Under the pieces are notes generated by a model. The model had not been told where the DNA came from, did not search any database, and worked only from the letters and a program-made list of their open reading frames with translations. From contig JANXVE010000080.1 in NCBI GenBank assembly GCA_025351825.1, positions 1-56,698 on the forward strand: 56,698 nt of DNA, read 5' to 3'. A program made the position numbers and the translations under genes. Positions 43,598 to 53,747 of this stretch are shown here, piece by piece (position 1 is the stretch's first letter; each line of letters opens with the position of its first letter). The stretch is from Chamaesiphon sp. 341R_metabat_111. Lineage in GTDB: Bacteria; Cyanobacteriota; Cyanobacteriia; Cyanobacteriales; Chamaesiphonaceae.

Positions 43598-45375
43598 TGG
43601 ACGAAAATTTAAGTTTAGGTAGAACCCAAATTACCGACGATCTTGGTGATTTATTGGCAGTGTTACCAGAGTCAATTCGGACGACATTAGAACAGCATCC
43701 CAAACTCAACATCCTGATTGAAGTCGTAATGGATCTAGGGCGTTATCCCGAAGCCAGATTTCCCAATGGCGCAGAATATCTGAGTGATGTTGCGATTACT
43801 AGAGCCGAATTGGAGTATTGTGTCGATCGATTAGGGTCATTCAGTGGTGACAATCGCGCTGGGATCGAGCGCACCCTCCACCGGATTAGCTGTATGCGAA
43901 ATCGGACTGGTGAAATTGTCGGACTAACTTGTCGTGTTGGGCGGGCAGTTTATGGCACGATCGAAATGATCCGCGATCTCGTCGAAACTGGCAAATCGAT
44001 CTTGATGTTGGGTCGTCCAGGCGTGGGTAAAACTACCGCACTGCGGGAGATTGCGCGAGTATTAGCCGACGAACTGGGCAAACGGGTAGTAATTATCGAT
44101 ACTAGTAACGAAATTGCTGGCGATGGCGATATTCCCCATTCGGCGATTGGCAAAGCCAGACGAATGCAAGTCGCCCGTCCCGAACTTCAGCATCAAGTGA
44201 TGATTGAAGCCGTCGAAAACCATATGCCCGAAGTGATCGTCATCGATGAAATCGGCACCGAACTCGAAGCTCTGGCCGCGCGGACGATCGCCGAACGCGG
44301 GGTACAATTAGTCGGCACCGCCCACGGTAATAAGCTCGAAAATCTGCTCAAAAACCCCACCCTTTCTGACCTAGTAGGCGGGATCCAAACCGTCACCCTT
44401 GGCGATGATGAAGCCCGTCGCCGAGCATCCCAAAAAACCGTCCTCGAACGAAAATCTCCCCCCACATTTGAGATCGCCGTGGAAATGCAAGATCGCCATC
44501 AGTGGGTTGTCCACGATAACGTCGCCGAAATGGTCGATATCCTCCTGCGTGGTCGCCAACCGACACCTCAAATCAGAACAGTTAATGATGAAGGTAAAGT
44601 TAGCATCGTCCGTCAGGTCGCCGAACTCGGTCGCAATGGACTGATGCCACCTCCCAACGTACCTCAAGCTCGCGGCTGGAGATCGACTGGACGCATGGCT
44701 CCCATGACTCCTCAAATCCCGCTAACGCCACTGGAATTAAGACCTAATACCCTCGCCACAAATGCCTCTCAAGCCACACTAGAAGCCGATCTAGGGTTTG
44801 CCCAGCTCCTAGAGCAAAATTGGGACAGCGACGAGCCATCGTACGCTGGAGCCGTCACTGGAGCCAATGGCGAAGACCTACCCCTGCATGTCTATCCCTA
44901 CGGAATTGGTCGGGACGAATTAGACCAGGTAATTGAAATTTTAAACTTACCAGTTGTGCTAACCAAAGATATCGCTAATGCTGATGCCGTATTAGCACTG
45001 CGGACACATATCAAAAATCACTCCAAACTGCGGCAGATTAGCAAAGTTCGCCAAGTGCCAATCTATAGCGTTAAATCGGGTACGATTCCCCAGATCACCC
45101 GCACCCTGAGACGAATGCTGCACATGGACGATCCTCTTCCTGGTGACGATTTGCAATTACTCTCTCAAAATGGCAAGCATGATGAAGTTGAAGCACTGGA
45201 GGAAGCCAGACTAGCCGTCGAACAAATCGTCATCCCCAATCATCAACCTGTCGAATTATTACCTCGATCGAGTTATATTCGTAAGATGCAGCACGAGCTA
45301 GTCGAACACTATCGACTCAAATCGTCCAGTTTCGGCGAAGACCCCAATCGCCGCTTGCGAATTTTCCCTGATTAG
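43597..45375 (+). CDS. ycf45: Ycf45-type R3H/AAA ATPase
   Basis: A 592-residue protein. The SpoIIIAA-like ATPase domain has Walker A (SILMLGRPGVGKTTALREI), Walker B (PEVIVIDEIGTELEALAA) and a sensor (VQLVGTAHGN). The C-terminus ends in an R3H-type segment (HEL...EDPNRRLRIFPD) that would bind single-stranded nucleic acid. It is homologous to plastid Ycf45. The function is unknown, and it is translationally coupled to ldpA. The length is normal for cyanobacteria. Confidence 0.9.
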   Translation: MDENLSLGRTQITDDLGDLLAVLPESIRTTLEQHPKLNILIEVVMDLGRYPEARFPNGAEYLSDVAITRAELEYCVDRLGSFSGDNRAGIERTLHRISCMRNRTGEIVGLTCRVGRAVYGTIEMIRDLVETGKSILMLGRPGVGKTTALREIARVLADELGKRVVIIDTSNEIAGDGDIPHSAIGKARRMQVARPELQHQVMIEAVENHMPEVIVIDEIGTELEALAARTIAERGVQLVGTAHGNKLENLLKNPTLSDLVGGIQTVTLGDDEARRRASQKTVLERKSPPTFEIAVEMQDRHQWVVHDNVAEMVDILLRGRQPTPQIRTVNDEGKVSIVRQVAELGRNGLMPPPNVPQARGWRSTGRMAPMTPQIPLTPLELRPNTLATNASQATLEADLGFAQLLEQNWDSDEPSYAGAVTGANGEDLPLHVYPYGIGRDELDQVIEILNLPVVLTKDIANADAVLALRTHIKNHSKLRQISKVRQVPIYSVKSGTIPQITRTLRRMLHMDDPLPGDDLQLLSQNGKHDEVEALEEARLAVEQIVIPNHQPVELLPRSSYIRKMQHELVEHYRLKSSSFGEDPNRRLRIFPD

Positions 45376-45463
45376 AGCTAGGCTCTAGCTTCCAATCCTG
45401 CGGGCTAGAGCCTAACACCTACTTGACAAGGGGAAACTCGATCGAGTAGATTGAGAACATCTA

Positions 45464-45536
45464 GGGGTCATAGCTCAGTTGGTAGAGCACTACAATGGCA
45501 TTGTAGGGGTCAGGAGTTCGAGCCTCCTTGTCTCCA
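45464..45536 (+). tRNA. tRNA-Ala (anticodon GGC)
   Basis: A 73-base cloverleaf. The D-arm is GCTC/GAGC. The anticodon stem CTACA/TGTAG holds the loop ATGGCAT with GGC at 34-36. The T-arm AGGAG/CTCCT has the loop TTCGAGC, and the discriminator is A. The G3-U70 wobble pair, the alanine identity element, is present in the acceptor stem (GGGGTCA / TGTCTCC). There is one T-T mismatch at 5-68. CCA is not encoded. Confidence 0.95.
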
Positions 45537-45828
45537 CTAGTTGGTAAACGTTTGCTGGTAAGGCTTTTAGGAAACAAGTCATGTCCTAATAGCCGTATTT
45601 TTGTGTCTACTTACCAGTCGATTGGGCAGTGTGAAAGGTAAAATATGTTGAACCATTGCTAGAAGAAACGATCGAGGGGTTACTATTGAGATTACAGCTA
45701 TCGATCGAGTAAAACGAAATAACCACTGGTCAATAAGGGTTGGCGGCTAGACCGACTACCCTTGGGGGTGTAACTGCGCGATCGAAAGTACTGCCAATCC
45801 TAATTTTTTGGAGATATTGGGTCCGCCG

Positions 45829-46242
45829 ATGAATGTTGAGTCTATCCGGTTTTGCGATCGCAGTGTCGATCTCGATCTTTACAAACTGCAAGCATTACTG
45901 AATAAAAGTGCATTTTGGGCAGTCGATCGAAAAATTGAAGATCTTAAAGTTGCGATCGATCGCAGCGAACCTGTAGTGTCAGCATGGGACGAAGACAAGC
46001 TAGTAGGTTTTGCTAGAGCTACTTCCGACGGAATCTATCGTGCGACAATTTGGGATGTAGTCATTGATGGCGACTACCAACGACTGGGCTTAGGTCGAAA
46101 ATTAGTTGAGACTGTCCTCGCACATTCCTGTATGCAACGAGTCGAAAAAATCTATCTCAGCACCACTCATCAGCAAAGCTTCTACGAACGGTTGGGGTTT
46201 GTCGTAAATAGCAGCACGACAATGCGGCTCGACCGAGGTTGA
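45829..46242 (+). CDS. GNAT-family N-acetyltransferase (Ycf52-like)
   Basis: A 137-residue GNAT domain with the acetyl-CoA loop YQRLGLGRKLVETVL, core strand TIWDVVIDGD and C-terminal YLSTTHQQSFYERLGFVV. The family resembles plastid Ycf52 and plant chloroplast acetyltransferases. ATG 45829 is preferred over TTG 45808. The substrate is unknown. In the 292 bases between the tRNA and this gene I see only an imperfect hairpin around AAGGGT/ACCCTT. Confidence 0.85.
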   Translation: MNVESIRFCDRSVDLDLYKLQALLNKSAFWAVDRKIEDLKVAIDRSEPVVSAWDEDKLVGFARATSDGIYRATIWDVVIDGDYQRLGLGRKLVETVLAHSCMQRVEKIYLSTTHQQSFYERLGFVVNSSTTMRLDRG

Positions 46243-46263
46243 CGGAAATGATCTATCTGTCTT

Positions 46264-46294
46264 AAAGCCCAAAGCCTAAAACCTAAAGCCTAAT
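46264..46294. repeat. heptanucleotide STRR (CCTAAAG)
   Basis: Four adjoining variants of AAAGCCTAAA after the GNAT stop. Same family as at 6128, 11180 and 55395. Confidence 0.7.
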
Positions 46295-46497
46295 TATTAA
46301 CATTTGTAAATATTCTGAGGATAGATCTGAATTCAATTACCAGCCTCAACAGCATTGCAATCTAGGCATAAATAGGGCTGTAGCGATCGATAAGCAGAGA
46401 TTAACAGTCCTGAGATTACCTTGCTTCCAGGCTAGGAAGCGGATAACATAATGCATGAGATTATTGAAAAATAAAAGTTTTCGTAGACACCTATTTT

Positions 46498-46505
46498 AAG
46501 GAGGA
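46498..46505 (+). promoter_or_regulatory. strong Shine-Dalgarno of psbB
   Basis: AAGGAGGA lies 10 bases before ATG 46515, the strongest ribosome binding site in the window. It fits the very high expression of CP47. Confidence 0.75.
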
Positions 46506-46514
46506 TCGTAGTCA

Positions 46515-48044
46515 ATGGGACTACCCTGGTATCGTGTGCACACAGTCGTCCTGAATGACCCAGGTAGACTGATATCCGTGCATTTAATGCATACAGCTTT
46601 GGTTGCTGGTTGGGCTGGTTCGATGGCTCTGTTTGAACTATCAAACTTCGACCCTAGCGACGCAGTTTTCAACCCCATGTGGCGACAAGGAATGTTTGTC
46701 CTGCCCTTCATGGCACGTCTTGGAATCACCAAATCTTGGGGTGGCTGGAGTGTTGTTCCAGGTGAATCGGCAGCAGATGCTGGTTTCTGGTCTTTTGAAG
46801 GTGTAGCTACCGCTCACATCATCCTATCTGGGCTGCTGATGCTAGCTTCAATCTGGCATTGGGTTTATTGGGACTTGGAACTGTTTACAGACCCTCGGAC
46901 TGGTGAACCTGCGTTGGATTTACCCAAGATGTTTGGGATTCACTTGTTCTTGTCTGGTTTACTCTGCTTTGGCTTCGGCGCATTCCACTTGACTGGTCTA
47001 TTTGGTCCAGGCATGTGGGTAACGGATCCATTTGGGATTACGGGACATGTAGCTCCAGTGGCTCCAGAATGGGGTCCAGCGGGCTTCAATCCGTTCAATC
47101 CTGGTGGCGTAGTCGCTCACCACATTGCAGCGGGTACAGTCGGGATTATTGCTGGTTTATTCCACTTGACTGTCCGACCACCAGAACGGCTTTACAAAGC
47201 TCTGCGGATGGGAAATATCGAAACTGTACTTTCTTCAAGTATTGCCGCAGTTTTCTTCGCAGCGTTTATTGTTGCGGGTACGATGTGGTACGGATGTGCC
47301 ACTACCCCGATCGAGCTATTTGGCCCAACTCGGTATCAGTGGGATAGCGGTTATTTCCAACAGGAAATTCAACGTCGCGTTCAGACTGGCATGGAAAATG
47401 GTCAGACTGAAGCTGAAGCTTGGAAGGCAGTACCAGACAGACTGGCATTCTATGACTATGTAGGTAATAGCCCAGCTAAAGGTGGTCTATTCCGAACTGG
47501 TGCAATGAATAAAGGGGATGGAATCGTTCAAGGTTGGCAAGGACATCCAGTATTTAAAGATGCGGAAGGTCGAGTACTGAGTGTACGCCGTCTACCAAAC
47601 TTCTTTGAAAGTTTCCCTGTGATCTTGACTGACTCTGAAGGGATCGTACGTGCAGATGTACCGTTCCGTCGGGCAGAATCCAGATACAGCTTCGAGCAAG
47701 CTGGAATCACTGCTAGCTTCTACGGTGGTGCTTTGAATGGTCAAGTCTTTACAGATGCCAACCAAGTCAAGCAGTTTGCCCGCAAAGCTCAAGGTGGCGA
47801 AATCTTTGAATTCGATCGCGAGAAACTTGGCTCTGACGGTGTATTCCGGACTAGTCCTCGGGGTTGGTTTACTTTTGGTCACGCCGTATTTGCGTTATTC
47901 TTCTTCTTTGGTCATCTCTGGCATGGTTCGCGGACAATCTACCGCGACGTATTTGCTGGTGTAGAAGCCGATCTAGAAGAGCAAGTAGAATGGGGATTAT
48001 TCCAGAAATTGGGAGATCCTTCTACTCGGAAGAAAGAAGCCTAA
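46515..48044 (+). CDS. psbB: photosystem II CP47 reaction-centre protein
   Basis: A 509-residue CP47, the inner chlorophyll-a antenna of photosystem [22 protein letters not shown] opens the protein. Six transmembrane helices carry chlorophyll-binding histidines ([49 protein letters not shown]). The large lumenal loop E lies between helices V and VI, and [18 protein letters not shown] is helix VI. Full length; psbT follows 87 bases later. Confidence 0.99.
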   Translation: MGLPWYRVHTVVLNDPGRLISVHLMHTALVAGWAGSMALFELSNFDPSDAVFNPMWRQGMFVLPFMARLGITKSWGGWSVVPGESAADAGFWSFEGVATAHIILSGLLMLASIWHWVYWDLELFTDPRTGEPALDLPKMFGIHLFLSGLLCFGFGAFHLTGLFGPGMWVTDPFGITGHVAPVAPEWGPAGFNPFNPGGVVAHHIAAGTVGIIAGLFHLTVRPPERLYKALRMGNIETVLSSSIAAVFFAAFIVAGTMWYGCATTPIELFGPTRYQWDSGYFQQEIQRRVQTGMENGQTEAEAWKAVPDRLAFYDYVGNSPAKGGLFRTGAMNKGDGIVQGWQGHPVFKDAEGRVLSVRRLPNFFESFPVILTDSEGIVRADVPFRRAESRYSFEQAGITASFYGGALNGQVFTDANQVKQFARKAQGGEIFEFDREKLGSDGVFRTSPRGWFTFGHAVFALFFFFGHLWHGSRTIYRDVFAGVEADLEEQVEWGLFQKLGDPSTRKKEA

Positions 48045-48131
48045 TAAATTGGGGACTGGGGGTTGGATCGTCTCTAATCCCTATTTCCCAGCTACTGTTA
48101 AACAAAAAAATAATCCTCTAGGATTCTCACG

Positions 48132-48236
48132 ATGGAAGCAACTATTTATATTTTGGTAACGGCGTTGGCTTTGGGTGTGGTGTTTTTTGCGATCGCGTTT
48201 CGCGAACCAGCAAAGATTCCCCGCAAGAAAGATTAA
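48132..48236 (+). CDS. psbT: photosystem II protein T
   Basis: A 34-residue single-pass membrane protein: MEATIYILVTALALGVVFFA, then IAFREPAKIPRKKD. PsbT sits at the PSII dimer interface and supports D1/QA stability. It is co-transcribed downstream of psbB, as in most cyanobacteria, and is followed by a terminator. Confidence 0.98.
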   Translation: MEATIYILVTALALGVVFFAIAFREPAKIPRKKD

Positions 48237-48259
48237 GCAACAATTTCAGTTTAGGCACG

Positions 48260-48309
48260 ATCTGAGCTAATCTAGAGAAATCTCTAGGTAGCTCAGATTT
48301 TGCTTTTGG
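48260..48309 (+). terminator. Rho-independent terminator of psbB-psbT
   Basis: Perfect 10-bp outer stem ATCTGAGCTA / TAGCTCAGAT with an inner CTAGAGA/TCTCTAG stem, followed by TTTGCTTTT. It lies 24 bases after the psbT stop. Confidence 0.85.
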
Positions 48310-48432
48310 GGTACCAGTCATGCGTAGATCTACCCACCCGCACTATAAATGTGCTGCCCTACGGGCACCCCTCCTTGGAGGGGATTTTTCACCCTAGATC
48401 CTAACTCCCATCTCCCATCTCCCAACTATCTA

Positions 48433-48897
48433 ATGCAATGTCCTCGCTGCCAGTATACAGATAGTCGTGTGTTAGAGTCTCGATCGACAGAAGCGGGACA
48501 AAGTATTCGCAGACGGCGGGAATGTCTGGAGTGCAAGCATCGGTTTACGACCTATGAGCGGCTAGAATTTGTGCCAGTAACTGTAATCAAGCAAAATTCC
48601 CACCGCGAGTATTTCGATCGATCCAAGCTGCTCAGAGGGATGATTCACGCCTGTCAGAAAACTGGATTACCACCGGAGACACTAGAAGGGATCGTCGATA
48701 ATATCGAATCTCAACTCCAAACCAGAACCCTGCGTGAAGTGACTACGGCCGAAATTGGCGAGCTGGTGCTGTCAGAATTGCAGCCATTAAGTGAAGTCGC
48801 CTATATTCGATTTGCGTCTGTCTATCGTCAATTTCAGGGGATTCGGGATTTTGTGGATACACTACACCAGTTAAATCAAGGTCGAAATCAGATATGA
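48433..48897 (+). CDS. nrdR: transcriptional repressor NrdR
   Basis: A 154-residue protein with the Zn ribbon [20 protein letters not shown] and [18 protein letters not shown], then an ATP-cone ([20 protein letters not shown]). NrdR senses ATP/dATP and represses ribonucleotide reductase genes through NrdR boxes. ATG 48433 is correct because the family starts at MxCP; the frame is open upstream but that stretch is non-homologous. Confidence 0.95.
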   Translation: MQCPRCQYTDSRVLESRSTEAGQSIRRRRECLECKHRFTTYERLEFVPVTVIKQNSHREYFDRSKLLRGMIHACQKTGLPPETLEGIVDNIESQLQTRTLREVTTAEIGELVLSELQPLSEVAYIRFASVYRQFQGIRDFVDTLHQLNQGRNQI

Positions 48898-49139
48898 GTA
48901 GTTAGGAAAATTAAATGTAAAATAAAATACCGCTCAGTGACACGATATTCTCTATGACTTAATGTCGATCTGTAGGCTCCATTACATCGACTTCGAGTCT
49001 TAGAGTGGAGAACAAGAGGCTAGCTACAATTTATTGTTGCCAATTTTGGCACTGTAGGATACAATAGTACTATTAATGATTATTTTACAGCAATTCTAAT
49101 GTTTGCTTGAAAAATGGGCATTATATATTATGCTATTTA

Positions 49140-49188
49140 AGCACTGATTCATTTACAAAATCAAATTTATTGTAAATGCATCAGTGCT
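49140..49188. promoter_or_regulatory. large palindrome upstream of Panacea locus 2
   Basis: Arms AGCACTGATTCATTTACAA (49140-49158) and its complement at 49170-49188, with one mismatch in 19 and an 11-base loop. It lies 40 bases before the antitoxin ATG. It could be an operator for autoregulation, or an RNA stem-loop in the leader. The remaining 330-base spacer after nrdR shows no gene. Confidence 0.55.
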
Positions 49189-49227
49189 GTGAACTCGCGA
49201 GTACTTTATAACTTAGTGAAAAATACT

Positions 49228-49656
49228 ATGGCTAGTGTTTTTGATGTTGCAGATTATATTCTTAAAGTTCTTGGGTCTGTTACTGCAATGAAGCTTCAAA
49301 AGTTAGTTTATTATTCACAAGCTTGGTCTTTAGTTTGGGACGAAAAGCCGATTTTCACAGAAACTATTGAAGCTTGGGCAAATGGACCTGTGTGCGTTGA
49401 ACTTTATAATGTTCACAAAGGTCAATTTAAGATTAGTAGTTTACAGGAAGGAAATTCCGATAATCTCAATCTTGTGGAGAAAGAAACAATCGATGGTGTT
49501 CTTAAATTTTACAAGGACAAGAGTTCTCAATGGTTAAGTGATTTAACGCATCAAGAAGATCCTTGGATTCAGGCTCGGAAAGGTTTAGCTCCCGGACAAC
49601 GAGGGAACGTAACAATCACTCATGCTTCAATGGCAGAGTATTATGAAGGATTATAG
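49228..49656 (+). CDS. Panacea-domain (DUF4065/SocA-like) antitoxin, locus 2
   Basis: A 142-residue protein homologous to the one at 41764-42213. VFDVADYILKVLGSVTAMKL, QKLVYYSQAWSLVWDEKP, AWANGPVCVELYNVHKGQF and DLTHQEDPWIQARKG line up block by block. ATG 49228 matches the domain start; the in-frame GTG 49189 follows the palindrome. The local DNA is more AT-rich and has fewer CGATCG sites than the neighbours, suggesting acquisition. It is followed 9 bases later by its partner. Confidence 0.88.
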   Translation: MASVFDVADYILKVLGSVTAMKLQKLVYYSQAWSLVWDEKPIFTETIEAWANGPVCVELYNVHKGQFKISSLQEGNSDNLNLVEKETIDGVLKFYKDKSSQWLSDLTHQEDPWIQARKGLAPGQRGNVTITHASMAEYYEGL

Positions 49657-49665
49657 AATTTAATT

Positions 49666-50118
49666 GTGGGCGATAGAAAAAATCCAAAATCAGGCTTCAA
49701 TCGTACTTCTAATCTCACAAAAGATCCAAAGCTATCTTCTAATCCAGATGATTACTATGATCGCAATCCTAATTGGAGAATTTCTCGGATTGAACTATGC
49801 GATCCTTATGGATGGCATAATTTAGATGTCATCATGGCTATTCATATCAAAGAAAAGCTATCGTATTTTGAGACAATGACATGGCGTGAAATTCTATTAG
49901 ATTCTAAAAAACAAAATCATTTTATTTCTGTTGACAAACTATCTAAAAAGGCTCAGGATCGTTTAATAGAGACAAATCAAGACGACGTAGAGGAGCTGCT
50001 TTCACTACGTCTTAATGGAAAAGAAAGGATTTGGGGTGTTGTGGAACAAGGGACTCTTAATCTATTATGGTGGGATCCAAATCATCAAATTTGTCCATCG
50101 ACTAAGAAAAATACGTGA
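49666..50118 (+). CDS. putative toxin partner of Panacea antitoxin, locus 2
   Basis: A 150-residue protein with a GTG start. A polar N-terminal part (NPNWRISRIELCDPYGWHNL) precedes a domain with KEKLSYFETMTWREILLDSK, HFISVDKLSKKAQDRLIE and the end RIWGVVEQGTLNLLWWDPNH. The closing block is related to the partner at locus 1 (GRVHGFF...FYIVWLDPEH). I know no biochemical function for this family. By position it is the toxin of a PanAT-type pair. Confidence 0.65.
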   Translation: MGDRKNPKSGFNRTSNLTKDPKLSSNPDDYYDRNPNWRISRIELCDPYGWHNLDVIMAIHIKEKLSYFETMTWREILLDSKKQNHFISVDKLSKKAQDRLIETNQDDVEELLSLRLNGKERIWGVVEQGTLNLLWWDPNHQICPSTKKNT

Positions 50119-50190
50119 CCTAAAACGGCAAAAGCTAGCTTCGATGATAAAATTTGGGTTTGGACTACTTCCTTTCTAGCTACCTGACTC

Positions 50191-51231
50191 ATGAATACCC
50201 CAGTTTATCCCGTCCGCTGGCATCACGATCGCGTCCTCCTGATCGACCAAAATCGATTGCCAAATGAGTACACCCATGTGGAAATCAGTCGGGTGGATGA
50301 TATGGCACGAGCCATTACCACGATGATCGTGCGGGGTGCGCCAGCGATCGGTGTGGCGGCGGCGTATGGGATGTATTTGGGGGCGAGAGAGATTACGACA
50401 ACAGACAGACCTGAATTTTTGAGCCAGCTTACAGAGATCGGTAAGACGCTCAGAGCTACCCGTCCGACGGCAGTAAATTTGTTTTGGGCGATCGATCGGA
50501 TGGAGCAAACCGCTGCTAGTTGTGCGGGCACGGTGGTGGAGATTACCGCGCAATTACTAGTGGCAGCGCAGAAGATTAATGCTGACGATATCGCCACTTG
50601 TCAGGCGATCGGGAAACATGGTTTGGCGGCTTTGCCCAGCAGTCCCGAACAGCTCTGTTTACTCACTCATTGCAATGCAGGTGCCCTGGCAACGGCTGGT
50701 TATGGTACTGCCCTTGGGGTAGTTCGTTCGGCATGGTCTGAGGGGCGATTGGCGCGGTTGTATGCAGATGAGACTCGTCCCCGCTTACAGGGTGCGAGGC
50801 TGACAAGTTGGGAATGTGTCCAAGAAGGCATTCCGGTGACGGTAATTGCCGATAGTATGGCGGCGCACTGCATGAAGCAAGGATTAATTGATGCGGTGGT
50901 GGTGGGTGCCGATCGCATTGCGGCTAATGGTGATGCGGCAAATAAGATTGGCACCTATAGTTTGGCGTTGATTGCCAAGGCGCACAATATCCCGTTCTTT
51001 GTGGCGGCACCAGTTTCGACGATCGATTTCAGTCTCAGTGATGGTAGTTTGATTCCGATCGAGGAGCGTCATCCTTCTGAGCTGTATCAGATTGGCGAGA
51101 CGATTATTTGTCCGCCTGGTGTTGAATTCTACAACCCAGCTTTTGACGTGACTCCAGCTCATTTGATTCAGGCGATCGTGACCGAATTTGGCGCATTTCC
51201 ACCAGCCGAGATCGTCAGCCTACATCGTTAA
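50191..51231 (+). CDS. mtnA: S-methyl-5-thioribose-1-phosphate isomerase
   Basis: A 346-residue member of the eIF2B/MtnA family. [20 protein letters not shown], the catalytic Cys in [39 protein letters not shown] and [20 protein letters not shown] are all present. It isomerises MTR-1-P in the methionine salvage pathway. Complete; monocistronic by position. Confidence 0.95.
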   Translation: MNTPVYPVRWHHDRVLLIDQNRLPNEYTHVEISRVDDMARAITTMIVRGAPAIGVAAAYGMYLGAREITTTDRPEFLSQLTEIGKTLRATRPTAVNLFWAIDRMEQTAASCAGTVVEITAQLLVAAQKINADDIATCQAIGKHGLAALPSSPEQLCLLTHCNAGALATAGYGTALGVVRSAWSEGRLARLYADETRPRLQGARLTSWECVQEGIPVTVIADSMAAHCMKQGLIDAVVVGADRIAANGDAANKIGTYSLALIAKAHNIPFFVAAPVSTIDFSLSDGSLIPIEERHPSELYQIGETIICPPGVEFYNPAFDVTPAHLIQAIVTEFGAFPPAEIVSLHR

Positions 51232-51412
51232 TATACTTTTAATGTCAAATTCTTTGCCATCAAGAAAAAAACACGCAAGTTATTCAGCCTTTTGCCCTTA
51301 TCAACTGGAAGCAATCTATCCCGATCGAAGTGTAAAATATAGATAATAGCGATAATTTAGCAAGTGATAAACTTTGAATAATTTGCAACTATTGGGTAGT
51401 AAGAGTGTAGAT

Positions 51413-53719
51413 ATGTTGAATCCAATTGGATCTACTCTTCAACAGCGATATCAAATTCTGGAGCAATTAGGTCAGAATGGACTCGTGACTACTTATTCGG
51501 CAATCGACCTGCAAATACCTGGTAATCTGCAACTAAAATGTGCGATACACCGCTACGAAATCGCCGATCCGACCCCAGATAGTTCGGATTGGTATCGAGC
51601 GGTACTATCAGCACAGGGCTTGTACACACTCAGCCGTCAGGTGGATCGACTGCCGATCGTCTATAGTTATTTTGCCGAAGGGGACGCATTTTATCTGGTG
51701 CGGGAATTTGTGGCGGGGATGCCCCTGGCGCAAGAATTTCTGGCGGTTCGCCCGTGGAGCCAATCGCAAGTGGTAATGCTGCTGGTAGATTTGCTGGAAG
51801 TACTGCACGACATCGATCGACATCAGATGACTCCAGCTCCAGTGTCATTGAGTCAGATTGTGCGGCGCAATCTCGATCGCAAATTGGTCTTGATTAATCT
51901 GCCCATCCTCTACCAATCATCCCCAGTAGATCCCTATTTAGACCGCCATAATTTGCAGGCGGTGGGAGTAATCGCCATTGCGGCGGCTACAGGTATTGGC
52001 ATCAGTCTCGCCCAGGCAAACAGCCAACAATGGCACGAATTGGCACCTAAGATTAATCGACCAGAATTAGTGACGATGATCGATCGATTAGTTGCGACTG
52101 AACCCGATCGTCAGTATCCCTCGATCGCCGCCGCTTGGCAAGCGATCGCGAGTGTGATGTCCCAAGTCCTGATCCAGCAATACTCTCAGGCGGGTAATCA
52201 GAACGAGATTGCCAAACATGTGCAGCTATTAGTCGATCGAGGGACTGGATACTATGAAATTGGTGATTGCGCTCAGGCGATAACGGCTTACGATCGCGCT
52301 CTAGCTTTGGACAGTAGCTGTGTTGAGGCGTATTGTGGTAGAGGCAATGCGCGTCGCTATCAGGGCGACTACGCAGGCTCCTGGGAGGATTTCAATTTAG
52401 CGGTACAGCTCGATCCCAGCCACGGAGTTGCTTACATCGGCAGGGCACTGGCAACATGTTTTGGGCATCAGCCAGACGTGAATGCGAGTGCGGATTTTCA
52501 GCAGGGTCAAAATTTATTGATTCAGCCCCAAAATGCGATCGCCTATGTGATGCGAGGTACCGCAAAAGCCCAATTACATGACAACCAAGGCGCGATCGCC
52601 GATTATACTAGGGCGATCGAATTAAATCCCAGGCTGGTGCTTGCTTACAATAATCGGGGCAATTTACGCCAGCATTTTGGCGATGTTGATGGGGCGATTT
52701 CAGATTTTAGCAGTGTATTGACGATCGATCCGCACTCGCCCATTGCTTATAATAATCGGGCGATTATTTACACGCAAACTGGTCAATTTTCTGCCGCCAT
52801 TGCCGATTACCAAAAAGCGATCGAATTGCAGCCAGAGTTTGTGAGTGTTCACAATAATCAGGGCAATGCCTACTGTCAGATGGGCGACTATCCCAATGCG
52901 ATCGAACACTACACTAAGGCAATTACACTCGACCCAAATTTTGCAGTAGCCTATAGCAATCGAGCAAATATTTATCGAATTCAAGGTAACTTAGGGGCAG
53001 CTTTAGTGGATTACGATCGAGCGATCGATATCGATTCAGAGTTAGTAATTGCCTATTACAATCGCGGGATTTGTCATCGTCAAATTGGCAATCATCAAGC
53101 GGCGATCGATAATTACACGCAGACTTTAAAACTCGATTCTCAATATTTTTATGCCTATTATCATCGCGGCAATGCCCGTCAATATTTAGGCGATAAACAT
53201 GGGGCGATCGCTGATTATACTCAGACAATTTATTTCGATCCAAACCACATTTATGCTTACTATAATCGCGCAGTTACCCGCAGTGGGATTGGCGATATTC
53301 ATGGCGCAATGGAAGATCTGGAGCGATCGATTGAGCTAGAACCAGCATTTACGTTGGCTTATTATCAGCGGGGGTGGTTACTCGCCATCCATGATGAACA
53401 TGAATATGCAATTGCCAACTATCAGCGGGCGATCGAACTAAACCCCCAGTATCTCGATGCCCACTATCAAAGCGGATGTAGCCATCAAAACTTGAGTAAC
53501 TTATCTGCTGCACTAGCTGATTTTAGTCAGAGCATCAATATCGATCTTAACTATGCTCCAGCTTACTATCAACGAGCAAAAATATACGCGCAAATTGGCG
53601 ATCGGACTGGTGCAATTAGCGACTATCATAAAGCGGCAAATCTCTATCTCGATCGGGGTGATAGCAAAACTTATCAGCAGATTCTCTACTCGATCGATCG
53701 GCTAGTTATGATTAATTGA
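51413..53719 (+). CDS. TPR protein with degenerate kinase-like N-terminal domain
   Basis: A 768-residue protein. The N-terminus (about 1-250) has the outline of a cyanobacterial Ser/Thr kinase (LQQRYQILEQLGQNGLVTTY, AFYLVREFVAGMPLAQEF) but no HRD and no DFG. The ATP-site lysine is also missing (LKCAIHRYE), so it is a pseudokinase. About twelve TPR units follow (AYNNRGNLRQHFGDVDGAIS, ALVDYDRAIDIDSELVIAYY), forming a long superhelix for protein binding. ATG 51413 (MLNPIGSTLQQRY) is preferred over TTG 51374. It is probably a cytoplasmic scaffold; the partner is unknown. Confidence 0.85.
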   Translation: MLNPIGSTLQQRYQILEQLGQNGLVTTYSAIDLQIPGNLQLKCAIHRYEIADPTPDSSDWYRAVLSAQGLYTLSRQVDRLPIVYSYFAEGDAFYLVREFVAGMPLAQEFLAVRPWSQSQVVMLLVDLLEVLHDIDRHQMTPAPVSLSQIVRRNLDRKLVLINLPILYQSSPVDPYLDRHNLQAVGVIAIAAATGIGISLAQANSQQWHELAPKINRPELVTMIDRLVATEPDRQYPSIAAAWQAIASVMSQVLIQQYSQAGNQNEIAKHVQLLVDRGTGYYEIGDCAQAITAYDRALALDSSCVEAYCGRGNARRYQGDYAGSWEDFNLAVQLDPSHGVAYIGRALATCFGHQPDVNASADFQQGQNLLIQPQNAIAYVMRGTAKAQLHDNQGAIADYTRAIELNPRLVLAYNNRGNLRQHFGDVDGAISDFSSVLTIDPHSPIAYNNRAIIYTQTGQFSAAIADYQKAIELQPEFVSVHNNQGNAYCQMGDYPNAIEHYTKAITLDPNFAVAYSNRANIYRIQGNLGAALVDYDRAIDIDSELVIAYYNRGICHRQIGNHQAAIDNYTQTLKLDSQYFYAYYHRGNARQYLGDKHGAIADYTQTIYFDPNHIYAYYNRAVTRSGIGDIHGAMEDLERSIELEPAFTLAYYQRGWLLAIHDEHEYAIANYQRAIELNPQYLDAHYQSGCSHQNLSNLSAALADFSQSINIDLNYAPAYYQRAKIYAQIGDRTGAISDYHKAANLYLDRGDSKTYQQILYSIDRLVMIN

Positions 53720-53747
53720 AGTTTAGATTACCCGTTTAGTGCTGTAA

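Noticed and set aside
44062-44715. Several antisense frames opposite the ycf45-type gene
   Set aside because: They are shadows of the Walker A/B-containing ATPase, created by its base composition.
45640-45800. Possible small RNA between tRNA-Ala and the GNAT gene
   Set aside because: Only an imperfect AAGGGT/ACCCTT hairpin; no promoter, terminator or known family can be seen.
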